DNA of 64,000 nt from Armigeres subalbatus (Eukaryota; Arthropoda; Insecta; Diptera; Culicidae). The position numbers were made by a program, and so were the translations under genes. Shown here piece after piece: positions 43,481 to 53,326 of the stretch (positions within the stretch are counted from its first letter, which is position 1; every line of letters begins with the position of its first letter). The notes under the pieces are model-generated. The model did not search any database. It worked only from the letters and a program-made list of their open reading frames with translations, and was not told the origin of the DNA. The stretch covers positions 213,328-277,327 of the forward strand of contig NW_026942880.1 in the NCBI RefSeq assembly GCF_024139115.2, in the 5' to 3' direction.

Positions 43481-45643
43481 AGTATTTTGCTAAACATTTG
43501 GCATAAAAGTTTCAATTATCACTCTGTATCATCGGATTCCCGGAGGTTGCTTCAGTTAACTGCCCGTGGTCACCCAATTATGGCCAAAAATGACCGAAAA
43601 TCATTTTGAGGGCAGCAGGGTTAGTGATTTGATGAATGCACGTTGGTTTAATGACGATATTTGACATAGATAAAAAAATGGCAGCAGAAAATTTACATGT
43701 TGTACAAAATACAACAGCGCGCGTGCTCGAGTGTCAAAGCTACAACCATCAAATCACAATTGTATTGATTTGAATTTTGAAATATTTACATGATTATTTA
43801 TTCGGAGTACCAAGTACGTATATTTTTGTATTAATAAGTTCTTTTAATTCGTCACAGGAAAACAATTGAAAGTCAGCCTGAGCTATCTAGTTAAAATTAT
43901 TTGCAATTCTTCTCCTCGATACCGTGTAATTGGATGTCCGAAGTTAGAAACAATCAAATGCCGGACATTTTCATTAATCACAAATATTATACGCAACAAT
44001 ATGGATCTATTTAACCCGTAGTTCAAAGAAGAATAGTATATGTTATGGTTGCAATGTTAATTTGAACTGAGTGACTTAAAATGTGTGACTGCAGATTGAT
44101 TTTCAACCAGAAAGTGCTTAAGTGTCCGAGGTTTGAGTTTGCACGAAATCAAGAAGTCTATTTTTCAATCTGTGAACCAGAAGGATGAATATTCCTAGAT
44201 TTAAACCAGAACATTCCTGGACGAACTATTGGTATCTCTGAAAACAGCAATCATCAAAAACTAGTTGGTGTTGAAGAAAGGTCCTCCCTCATCCAGGACA
44301 TGCGAATTGAAACTTGGTGAGAGAATTCCATTATATACATATATTTACCAAATTATATTGAAACTATATTATATACCATAAAAAATAACCATCAGGGCAC
44401 CCGATTGAAGCGATTTGGATAGGAAGAGTGGAATCGCCAACTTCCTGTTGTTAACATCTCGTGGATAAAGGGCGGGCTCTTCTCCCCATCTATTGGGTCA
44501 ATCTGGGAAACGAGGGCTAGATAATATTATTGTATGTACTAACTTTCTTCTGGAAGGAGATTATCTATTCATCCCGTGGATTCGCATAAGTGTTTCTGCT
44601 TATGGAACCACCCCACCCATTTTTGGCCCTTCATACAGGAGTTTGATGAAATACAAACAATAATATAATCATGATCAAATCGTTTGTCAGATATGGCCAG
44701 TGCTATCGGCAGGTGCCTTGCTACAATAGATGGTAGTATCATCATCATCATCATCATCAATAAGTTCTTTTAATTCGTTCCTATAAAACTTTATTCAAAA
44801 ATCTATTTTCATTAATAAAAAAAACTAATTTAACGATAAATTTACATAATTCATACCACTCGCTATTCCATATCTATTCTAGAAATTACTTATTAATTTT
44901 TTCAAGTTACATAAATAATATTTAAAGCTTTTTTGCAGACTGGTATTATTATTTCTGAAAAAATATTTGTATTTAATGAAAGCGTTTGTAGAACTTACAA
45001 TCCTATCTTGATGAAACCAGATTTTAAAGAGATATATTTTCTTCGATGAAACCGTTTCTTTGCATAATAAGCACCACATCTATTCGCTGCTTAAGTATGG
45101 AGTCTAATTACAAATAAATTTCCGTAACGTTATTATCCAATTACGTGGAAAGACTTCGTTACTTGGGGGCGAAAAATTATGCTCAATCTAAATAACATCT
45201 TCACCCTTAGAAAAAGAAGATTCCGGCGTGTGTCATACCGACGATTGGGTGGTTTTGAAGTTTTCAACAAGTTTTGAAGTTTTGAGCAAATTTTCACAGT
45301 TATTTTGGTCCAGAAATCCAGTATGGGTTGCTCGGAAGAAAAAAAAAATTTCGATTTACATGCATCGTTCTCTATCTGCACTGCGTACAACAACATCGTG
45401 ATTTGTGGACGGCCATGGTGCTAGTGGGGTTCCAAGTCGTTTGTTAAGGCGGAAAATTAGTACGTGAAATTGTACAAAATTCACTAAGCAGAGTGTATCT
45501 TTTTTCCCAGTTTCTTATATTAGTGCTTCTGGTTGGCGAGTCCGATGACCCTCATTTCCTCCTTGGTCAAAAAATAACCTAAAAATAAAGGAAGATTGGT
45601 AATAAATGGCCGAGAGCCTTCGGCGTCAAAAAGGAATGCATTC
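43481..45643. other. No recognisable gene
   Basis: AT-rich DNA. A (CAT)n microsatellite lies at about 44738-44758. Minus-strand ORFs at 44879-45079 and 45133-45396 have no known motif. Confidence 0.5.
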
Positions 45644-45907
45644 CTACTCAAGCTGAGGGCCTAACCATAAAGCTACCTTCACGGTTTGATAAAGGACAAC
45701 CTTGCCATGGCCACTGGCACCGCCCAGAGGAAGCACTTCCGCATCCGAACAGATTTCACATCGCTGAAAAGCGTTCTTCCTTTCCACCATACACCCATCT
45801 AATAGGTCTATCTCTATTGGACAATGTCGTTTTATAAGGAAAGTGCAATCTGAAACCACCGGATTGGATCCAGTAATACACAGCGAGAGCTCGCAAAGTT
45901 TTTTCAA
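45644..45907 (-). other. Unrecognised 87-codon ORF
   Basis: Starts MKKLCELSLCITGSNPVVSD and contains FQRCEICSDAEVLPLGGASG, with a CxxC pair. The composition is more protein-like than in neighbouring ORFs, and no long antisense ORF mirrors it. It might be an exon or a remnant of a captured gene. I do not recognise a family. Confidence 0.3.
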
Positions 45908-46064
45908 GCCGAAAAATCTTTAAACATCGTCACTTCTCGCAAACAAGATGGTCCCTCTTCTTTGCGGAATATGCCGCTTTTTCGTATTTTTTTGCCTTGA
46001 AAAAACGTGTGTAATTTCTCTCGGTGAAATCCACACCGTACTATTGCAAAAACACAAGTTAGTG

Positions 46065-46152
46065 TCCACAATCTTCAATGTTTGGCTCCGGCACAATAGA
46101 AATTTTTGGCTTCAGTTTGACAACCAAATCGATTCTATCCGCACCACCCAGG
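46065..46152 (-). mobile_element. Terminal fragment of the 480-bp hAT-type element (copy 3)
   Basis: The reverse complement starts CTGGGTGGTGCGGATAGAAT and continues through CCAAACATTGAAGATTGTGG, matching the first ~90 bp of the elements at 55315-55793 and 61874-62353. The rest of the element is absent. Confidence 0.85.
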
Positions 46153-46236
46153 TGTCCACGAAGCCCAATATGTAGTGCACAAATCCTCTGAATGGCTCCG
46201 AGTGTCGCGCTGTTGATTTCTCATCGGGTAAATAAT

Positions 46237-46368
46237 AGTGCTGTCCAATGAGCAGCTCGAAGTAGCTCGAAGTTGTTCCCGTCCTGCTGATGCCCATTTG
46301 TTGACAAAAAAGAACGAGCAGGACGGGAACAACTTCGAGCTACTTCGAGCTGCTCATTGGACAGCACT
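46237..46368. repeat. Perfect 52-bp inverted repeat with 28-nt loop
   Basis: The left arm (46237-46288) begins AGTGCTGTCCAATGAGCAGC; the right arm (46317-46368) ends GCTGCTCATTGGACAGCACT. I compared the arms base by base and they are exact reverse complements over 52 bp. The arms contain a GAAGTAGCTCGAAG internal repeat. The lack of mismatches implies recent formation, gene conversion or constraint. Confidence 0.93.
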
Positions 46369-46473
46369 AATCAGATTCAATTTCCAGAATTCAAGAATCC
46401 AGAGACCTTGCTTGCGCTAAAAAAAGAACAGTGAAGTTAAAACATTTCGGCAAGAAGGATGATAACATCATAT

Positions 46474-46524
46474 TTTCTCTTGCAAGTGCATAGAAGGGAT
46501 ATTTTCGTGCACTTGCAAGAGAAA
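46474..46524. repeat. 17-bp perfect inverted repeat, hairpin
   Basis: TTTCTCTTGCAAGTGCA (46474-46490) and TGCACTTGCAAGAGAAA (46508-46524) are exact reverse complements separated by 17 nt. Confidence 0.85.
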
Positions 46525-47835
46525 GATTATTAAACGCCAGATACGGTTGATACTTTGGAGACCATTTGTTTCATGCGGGTGAAAAGAGATGGCAAAAACT
46601 ACAAAGATTTTTTTTAATTGACTGCTGGGAATGCAATTTTTTAACGGAAATGAAGAGTACAGTTTGCTTTGATGTAAAAAAAGTGTTCGTACTAAAAACG
46701 TTCCTAAATTACGTAATGATTACCGATTACATTACTGGGTACCGAGGATGTTTCATAGCATGCGCAACTGGAACCACGAAATAATCGTCAGTTTCATATT
46801 GATTGTTGATATTTCTAAACTTCCACTGGAGCCCATCCCGACTAGAAGAACATAACAAAAATTGAACACAATTTTAACATATTGTGATATTTATAACTTA
46901 TGTTGATACAATTTTGTTCTCAGTAGCCATTATCTTTCAAATGTTGTAACAGGATTATATCATAATATGATTTGAAAAATGCTTAACACCGAATTGCCCA
47001 ATAGTAGGCAATTAAAATAGATGTAGCAAAGTCTCCCAGCCTACGCTGATATAATCAGGGGGGGAGTAAGCCTGTCATCCACGAACAAATCAAGCCTACC
47101 TAAGATGTATTATCCGGGCCTCGCCGCTTGGGAAAGGCGGGCCACTCTGGGCCACCCCGCTTGGCAAGTGTAACATTTTTCGAACTGGAATCTTGTAGGA
47201 TATTGGTTAACCTACACTACTGCTGACTAACGAAAAAATTGTGGGATTGTTTGTTTACATTTGCTTCATACTACATGCAGAGGAGGCGCGATGCACCGCA
47301 TATTACCCCCCTGGATATAATTTGAGAAGGTTGCCTTATTTGTTATGTTGTTAATTTCATGTTCTCGAAAAATATTCTTGTTCAGACAAAAACAAAAAAA
47401 AATATGATTGTTGATCACAATCTGGCGACCTATCACGACCTGTAAAAATTCCAACTGCACAGAAACAATATATTTTGTATCTGATCCTGTTATAAATTTC
47501 TAACAGAATATGTTATTTTTATGATAAAATTGTAACAAAATTTGATAGTTTTTTGTTTCCAGTAGTGCAGTTTTTGATAAAAATTTAGTTATTTCAACAA
47601 CATCCTGCACCATGTGTCTAACAAATTTTGTTATAAAAATTTAGAATAACATAATAACATAGTATGATATCATTTTGATATGACCTTCTAGTCGGACCTG
47701 TTGGCGGACAAGTGTAGCAGTGGGACAACAGTTTTCCTTCGGGAAATAACACACGCGATTTTAGTGTGAAAGAGTTAACAGGCTTTGAAAGAAAACTTTA
47801 TTGATGACTGTAACGTTACACTGTCGAGTATAAAC
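46525..47835. other. No recognisable gene
   Basis: AT-rich DNA with many TTGTTACAAAAT-type words (about 46860-46990 and 47460-47660). A short G+C-rich island lies at 47050-47165. No domain was recognised. Confidence 0.5.
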
Positions 47836-47838
47836 TAA

Positions 47839-48068
47839 GGGTCTGTCTCAATTGGATAATTAAACTAAAATTAAACTTAAAAGTGACATTTCAATAATTA
47901 TCAAATAACCCTGCTCGCAGAGCAAGATTACTTTTGACAGATATCGAATCATTTTCCATCGATGTCCTATTGGAATTGCTGGGTAGCACCAGCCATTCTT
48001 ATAACGGGGTGATTTTTTAATTCTCGGACTGTCACTTTTAAGTTTAATTCTCCAAATGAGACAGATCC
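47839..48068. mobile_element. 230-bp MITE, TAA target duplication
   Basis: Inverted ends GGGTCTGTCTCAATTGGATA / CTCCAAATGAGACAGATCC, with shared inner AATTAAACT and AACTTAAAAGTGACA blocks. Flanked by TAA at 47836-47838 and 48069-48071. Its core (ATAACCCTGCTC, then GAGCAAGATTA and TTTGACAG) resembles the core of the 300-bp MITE at 63127-63426. Confidence 0.85.
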
Positions 48069-48148
48069 TAAAAATAAAAATTGCCGCCCGAATCTGGTGA
48101 CAGCATCAGTGGTGGTGACTGACAAGGTGTTGCACGACACAGCCTCGT

Positions 48149-48562
48149 TCATTCACTCGTGACGTATGGGTTGTGCATGATGACGTTTGGGGATTGTACT
48201 TTCTTCCACAGGCTACCTCGCACTAACGCGTCGTAACAGTATGCTAGAACGGGTGGGGTTATCATAAGATGCTTGATTTTCAAAAACGCGTCTTCTTGAT
48301 CATTACCCCAAAACCATTCTACGTCTTTCACCAAAGGCCTTCTCAATGGCTCAGTTACCGACGAAAGATTTTCAATAAATTTTCCCAGGTAGGTAATTGT
48401 TCCTGGCACTCTTTGCAGCTGCAGTCTATTTGTCGGACGTTTTAATTTTTGCACTACTTCGAACTTTTCAGGATCAGCTTTCAGACCAACATCGGTTACT
48501 AAGTGCCCCAAAAATTTGACGGTTGATTGATTAAAAATACATTTTTCCTTATTAAGCTTCAA
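48149..48562 (-). pseudogene. Ty3/gypsy RT palm/RNase H fragment
   Basis: LNKEKCIFNQSTVKFLGHLV, then LPGTITYLGKFIENLS-like and VEWFWGNDQEDAFLKIKHLM. This is the stretch from after the YLDD box to the RNase H start in Ty3/gypsy Pol. It stays open for over 130 codons. Toward the 5' side it joins the LINE ORF1 fragment at about 48563; no LTR is nearby. Confidence 0.8.
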
Positions 48563-48724
48563 CCTCTCGCTTGTTTAAGTAATTCAAGTGCTAATGGGTT
48601 TAATTCGTCCCTTAGAATTATGGTGGTGGTTTTACCATTTCTCATCAAATGCGGATCAACTGAAGTGGATAGTAGTTTCCCATACTCTCTTTTCTTCATG
48701 AAAACCTGGTCTTTAGCTTTTAAA

Positions 48725-48834
48725 GCCCCAAACGCAATACAACGGAACGGAAACGGAAAATTTGACAGTTAGCCCATATATTTTCTGTCAAATTTGCCGT
48801 TTCCGTCGCCGTTCCGTTATATTGCGTTTGGGGC
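48725..48834. mobile_element. 110-bp MITE, TAAA target duplication
   Basis: Inverted ends GCCCCAAACGCAATACAACG / TATTGCGTTTGGGGC; the inner parts are ACGGAACGGAAACGG against CCGTTTCCGTCGCCGTTCCG. Flanked by TAAA at 48721-48724 and 48835-48838. It interrupts the LINE ORF1 copy. A diverged relative lies at 60743-60818. Confidence 0.87.
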
Positions 48835-49621
48835 TAAAGTCTTGGAAAGTGATTCTAATGGGAATAAGTGGCTGCAACAACTTTTTATTTTCATAGACCC
48901 TTGAGACAGAACGAATAGAACAGGAGCTATTTTCTACTCCAAGACAATCCAAAACACGCGTAACAAGATTTCGAGTATTTTCATGGGACGAGTATGGAAG
49001 TCCTAAGAGAACAGCGGTGTGATCATTAGCTGAATTAGTATATCTACCTGCTTGGATTTCAAGTTTATCGACCGTTTCTGTCAAAGTAGTTAGCGATTTT
49101 TCTAATAATTTTATTTGTTGTTTCAATTGCGTATTTTCGGTTTTTAGCTCATTGAACTCATTAACTATCAAATCAAATTTGTCAGAAAGAAAATTTTGTG
49201 AGCTTTCAATCGTGCTCATCAATTGCTTCATCTCAGTTCTAACACCATGCAATTCAGAAATGACAGCCTTCCCCACTGTGTTCTTTAACTCGGCAAAAAT
49301 AGGATCAACTATAGATGGCTTGGTATTGTGCATTTCCAATATACGCTGATATTGCAGTTTGCGTTGAGTTCGCCAAATGCACGAAGTTGCAGCAAACATG
49401 CAAAAGATCTTGCATACAGTGTTGCTGACTATTTTATCTTTCAAGAAGATTATGTTATAATCGAAGTCGTAATGATTTCTAGAGAAATATTTCATATGGT
49501 CCTATCTAACAAAAGTAAACAAATCGAGTTGTTAGTTTATAAACGTTACTTACCTTTAAAATTTTATGTTAAATTTGAATCCGATCGATTTTTACTTTTT
49601 TTTACTAAAAAAATATAGTAG

Positions 49622-49739
49622 TGCAAAACGGCCAATCTGACTTTTCAAAAATATCGCACAGATCTGTCGACTGGCCGTTTTGCAATGTGACAGTCCAATC
49701 TGATATTTACCAAAACATTGTCAAATTATCAGATTGGAC
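49622..49739. repeat. Two adjacent hairpins upstream of the lin-9-like copy
   Basis: TGCAAAACGGCCA (49622-49634) pairs with TGGCCGTTTTGCA (49672-49684), and GTCCAATCTGATA (49693-49705) pairs with TATCAGATTGGAC (49727-49739). Both pairs are exact. They end 49 bp before the first ATG of the pseudogene and could be remnants of its promoter or of another small insertion. Confidence 0.8.
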
Positions 49740-49788
49740 CTTCGGTTGTCCATTTGTTTAAATAATTAATTTAAATTTATTTAAAACA

Positions 49789-50720
49789 ATGTCTAAGTTA
49801 TCCGACACGAAAAGACCCGCTGCTATTAAGGTAAGTTTTTACGAGCATAGAGTGAAGTTTTGGTATATTCAGCAAATTAATAATAGGATCCTCTTCAAAA
49901 ACAGCACTAGTTGTCCATCGTCCCGGAATGCTAAGAAACGATCGGATCCTGCCAAAGTGAAGCCTACGGAAGGGTGACAAACCCGGGGGACGGGGTCGGT
50001 GACTCTTCGTCTCAACAGAAGGGAATGATATCTGCGGGGAAACATTTGACCTGTTCTGTTCAAAAAAAGAAGATGCTATCGCGGTGCGTCAAGATGAAGA
50101 ATAGTTCGAAGAACGCAATGAAAATCCGGATGAAGGGACGAAGGCACTGCGGGTGATCAATCCAGTGGCCCTGTTGGTCAAAAAAGCTAGCCAACGAATT
50201 GGATTCCGGTTGAGGAATCTGCTGAAGTGAAGCTGCCGAAGGCGCACAAATTTGTCGGCTTCGAATGGTTTTACAGCAATATCGACCAAGCGCTGTTCGA
50301 GGGTTTGGATGACTTCCAGTTGTACCTGAGGGAAATACACCAGGATTTGAAAACAATACATTTGATAAGGTGCGAGGAATTAGATTCGGGGTTGAATGCA
50401 AGTTTAAACAAATCTATCTTTTAATTTCAGCGCTGAGTGGATCCGATTTCGGAGGACTATGGGAAAACCGAGATGTTGTTTGGTAGTCTTTTAAGAGGAT
50501 GAATGTCGTGAGTTGGAACGAAAGCGGCGTAAGAATCGGCTACTGCTGACCAAGTGATTGGGAGATTTTTCCTTTGTCCATATCGGTTATTCTTCTATTG
50601 ACCCGGTTTGGGTGCCCATACGATTCCAGACTTCGAGGTTGTAGCCAACGATAATCCTGATTGCTCTGAATATGATCACGCAGGACATCCGACCTAAGTA
50701 TCAGAATGCTTCATTATATG
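49789..50720 (+). pseudogene. lin-9-like: lin-9 / always early / mip130-like pseudogene, introns retained
   Basis: Across three frames one reads SQRIGFRLRNLLK, LPKAHKFVGFEWFYSNIDQA, FEGLDDFQLYLREIHQDLKT, RFRRTMGKPRCC, ECRELERKRRKNRLLL and HTIPDFEVVANDNPD. These follow the order of the DIRP domain and the downstream chromodomain-like segment of LIN-9, a subunit of the MuvB/dREAM transcription complex. Intron-like segments remain, with donor AAG/GTAAGT at 49829 and acceptor TTCAG near 49875, and donor AAG/GTGCGA at about 50369 and acceptor TTTCAG near 50431. It is therefore not a processed copy. A 2-nt insertion after RNLLK (about 50233) and in-frame stops (about 50492 and 50553) disable it. 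It sits wholly inside a TA-flanked element. Confidence 0.78.
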
Positions 50721-51957
50721 TCGCTTCACTTGCCGTAAAAATCCCATCTTATCTGATTAGATTACTCGAACAAGAAAGATATCCGTTGTCCCGAAACGCT
50801 ACTGTTGGCGGGTAGAAAAGTCGGAAACCGGAATGTTCAGCACCGACATTTTATAAGTATCCTATCAGCAGTTATCATGATTCAATTTATTGACGATATT
50901 CTTACTTTTATGTTATGTTATATGCATGGTTCAGTGGCGTAGGTTTGAACTTGAAGATAAAGCTTTCAGAAGAAAAAATTTGTTCGAAGCCTTCTGAATA
51001 AAACAAAATGTTCAGAAAACCCTCCCCAGACCAATTTTCTGGCTACGTCACTGGCATGATGACTTAAGTTTTGATGATTATTGTATTGGAGATTCACTTG
51101 CCATAAACTAATGCTAAATTCAGATTAGGCAAGTGAATTTAATAAGTCGTTTGCGAAGTGAATATGTGTGCAACAAGTTATTGTTGAAGAATATGAATAT
51201 TCGCTTAATTATGCATGATCCTCTGTACTATCCCTCTAAAACTGGCCTCCTTTTGCAAATTTTGAGTAATTTTCATTCAAGGTCCTATGTGAATTTGATT
51301 TGAGTATAATGTCCAATATAACAGGTCCCATCTGATTGATCAAATGCAAAAGGTCCAAAGTAACAAAAGTGTCTTAAAATCCAAGAAAAATTACCTGAAC
51401 TAGAAAACCATTACTTTTATTCAGTTCTACGACTATTATTTTGGCTGACAACGATTTAAAAATTGTTGAACGAAGTTGGAATTTTAATTCAAATTTATTT
51501 TATTCTACCAAATTTTTCTCAGATCATGGTAGACGTTAGGTAGGACCATTTGAAATGTTTATCTAGATTTGTCATTCTATTTAAGCCAAATATAATGAGC
51601 TCTTATTCCACATTTAAGATATTGTGATAGAAAGTTATTTTTTTACAGGAAAGTATGATAAAACTAATAAATAAAGTGCCAATGTTTAACATACCTCCCC
51701 TGAAAAGTAAGTAAAATATGTTAGCACCACTGCTCCGATGTACACATCAAACTAAAACTAACGTGAATCCAATGAATAACACACCTAAAACAGACGAATC
51801 AGCACAAATTTTGACAGCTCGTTCCTGTGCAAGTTGCTTGCATGTTGTCTGCAATGCTAATTTTATTTGCAAATCGCAATACATAGTAGAACAGCGTGGT
51901 GTGCAAAAATACAACGCTCCTTTCATTCGCAAAACAGCATTTTCTGTAGTTTTACGT

Positions 51958-52205
51958 AGACTTCTTGGCGTAGACGGCTGCTCCAAACTTCCTTTGCCGT
52001 CTCCTTGTCCCGGACAAGATCCAGCAGATCGTCATGGATAAATGAGATCAGCAGGTACGCCGCTTTACCGTCTTCTTCCTGGAACTTCGCAAGCTCAGCC
52101 GGTTCCGCTGGAGGATCCTTCTTGATGACATCCAATAGCTTCACGGACTTCAAATACTTCTCCACTCGAAAACGCCAATTGTCAAAGCCGGTGCCCGAGA
52201 ACAAC
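51958..52205 (-). pseudogene. gag: Copia Gag N-terminal fragment
   Basis: FSGTGFDNWRFRVEKYLKSV, then AYLLISFIHDDLLDLVRDKE and TAKEVW. This matches the N-terminal half of Ty1/copia Gag (F-G-x-N-W ... L...i....W). It is about 80 codons, open in this stretch. Upstream codons continue on the other side of the 52206-52401 MITE. Confidence 0.8.
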
Positions 52206-52401
52206 TATAGATAGTAGAATCTATAGATGAGCGAAAGCATGGCTGAGTCGATTTTTTTGCCCGTGCACACGCGCATATGACGTCACAGCCCTTAACGTTT
52301 CCATTGAAATCGTGACGTCATGCTCGTTTGGAGACACGTTTGACAGTTCGTTTGGAGACAGAGGATTTATCTTCGCTCATCTATATATTCCACTATCTAT
52401 A
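52206..52401. mobile_element. 196-bp hAT-type MITE
   Basis: Ends TATAGATAGTAGAATCTATA / TATATATTCCACTATCTATA, extending inward to GATGAGCGAA/TTCGCTCATC. An exact 8-bp duplication, AGAACAAC, lies at 52198-52205 and 52402-52409. An 8-bp duplication is typical of hAT transposases. It interrupts copia gag; removing it with one AGAACAAC restores the gag frame. An inverted relative starts at 53151. Confidence 0.9.
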
Positions 52402-52602
52402 AGAACAACGGGATCCCGTGGACCCCGTGGACCGAATCCTTGCGTGAGTCGCCCATAACCTCTTGATGGTCGGAATAAAATAGAACAGCAGTTTAACAGC
52501 AGAAAACTATTTATTCAACTTGTTCGGTGGAGAGCTTGAACATGGAGGCCTTCGGTCTCCAAGGAGGTCATCAGTATACTTTGTTGCCGATTTACTCTAA
52601 CA

Positions 52603-52722
52603 TGAGTGGTTTTGCTCTTCATTTTATGACAACAAAGAGAAGAGAGAGGGAGATGCAAGAGAAAAAAAGTACTCAAAATTAGGTACTTTTTTCTAACCGT
52701 GTAAGAGAAAAAAGGTATTTAC
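52603..52722. other. Short spacer between copia LTR and next element
   Basis: AGAGA-rich stretch (52636-52660) and an inverted pair AGTACTCAAAATTAGGTACT near 52668-52688. No gene. Confidence 0.5.
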
Positions 52723-53142
52723 TAGGGATCCTATATTAAGAGATGTGCGAATACTTTTCCAGACAATTTAGCAACGCTGTTACTTTCGTAAACAAACGCT
52801 GCCAGCACTTGCCGTGGCGCAAAATGTTGGAGCTCGAACATGACTTTGCGCATAATGGCATTTTCAGATTTCGTTATCTAACGTCCAACAGTGCATTATC
52901 ACTAGAATAAAAGTACAATACAAATGAACAAAGTACCATGCATAAACTAGACGACTTCATCTTGCCAATGTAAAACAAATTGTTTATTCGACAAAACTTT
53001 TCGTATTTTTTTTTCATTATAATCGCAATACCTTTCAATCCGCAGCAATAACAATGTTCATTTGGCTCAGCTTCTGACAGCTCTCAATGTTCGATTGGCT
53101 CAAGATGGCCGCTTTCGCATATCTCTGAATGTAGGATCCCTA
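52723..53142. mobile_element. 420-bp hAT-type non-autonomous element
   Basis: Terminal inverted repeat TAGGGATCCTA / TAGGATCCCTA, flanked by the exact 8-bp duplication GTATTTAC at 52715-52722 and 53143-53150. The body has no ORF of note. Confidence 0.88.
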
Positions 53143-53150
53143 GTATTTAC

Positions 53151-53326
53151 TATAGATAGTGGAATATATAGATGAGCGAAGATAAATCCTCTGTCTCCAA
53201 ACGAACTGTCAAACGTGTCTCCAAACGAGCATGAAGTCACGATTTCAATGGAAACGTTAAGGGCTGTGACGTAATTTGCGCGCGCACGGGCAAAAAAATC
53301 GACTCAGCCATGCTTTCGCTCATCTA
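53151..53326. mobile_element. Inverted, truncated relative of the 196-bp MITE
   Basis: TATAGATAGTGGAATATATA, GATGAGCGAAGATAAATCCT and the whole body match the reverse complement of 52206-52401. The far end is interrupted at 53326 by the next element; TAGATTCTACT at 55300-55310 could be the displaced remainder of its terminus. Confidence 0.82.

Larger units (their letters stand above)
49352..51879. mobile_element. 2.5-kb TA-flanked element carrying a lin-9-like pseudogene
   Basis: Removing this segment rejoins the LINE ORF1 reading frame exactly, leaving one TA (49350-49351 and 51880-51881), so it is an insertion with a TA target duplication. The ends are imperfect inverted repeats: TTGCAGTTTGC at the left and TTGCGATTTGC as the reverse complement of the right. 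A second block follows on both sides, TTGCAG(A)CAA(A)CATGCAA then CTTGCA. I found no transposase. The centre holds the lin-9-like pseudogene at 49789-50720; the right third (about 50900-51720) shows nothing recognisable. Confidence 0.82.
48563..51957 (-). mobile_element. Second LINE ORF1 copy, split by two later insertions
   Basis: Minus-strand ORF1 of the same CR1/L2-type LINE as 16247-17248. Piece 1 is 51957-51882 (KTTENAVLRMKGALYFCTPR, then CSTM), piece 2 is 49351-48835 (YQRILEMHNTKPSIVDPIFA onward) and piece 3 is 48720-48563. Pieces 1 and 2 are adjacent in ORF1 with no bases lost, separated by the 2,528-bp element at 49352-51879. Pieces 2 and 3 are separated by a 110-bp MITE. The 5' end abuts copia gag at about 51958; the 3' end abuts the gypsy fragment. 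Confidence 0.88.
51958..52602 (-). mobile_element. Ty1/copia relic: LTR, primer site and partial gag
   Basis: The minus strand starts with a ~139-bp LTR (52602-52464), TGTTAGAGTAAATCGGCAAC ... CCGACCATCA, containing AATAAA. Then comes GGTTATGGGC, the copia-type half-tRNA-Met primer site (about 52460-52450), and gag. The gag is interrupted by the hAT-type MITE at 52206-52401 and truncated at 51958 by the LINE ORF1 copy. No pol or second LTR remains here. Confidence 0.78.
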
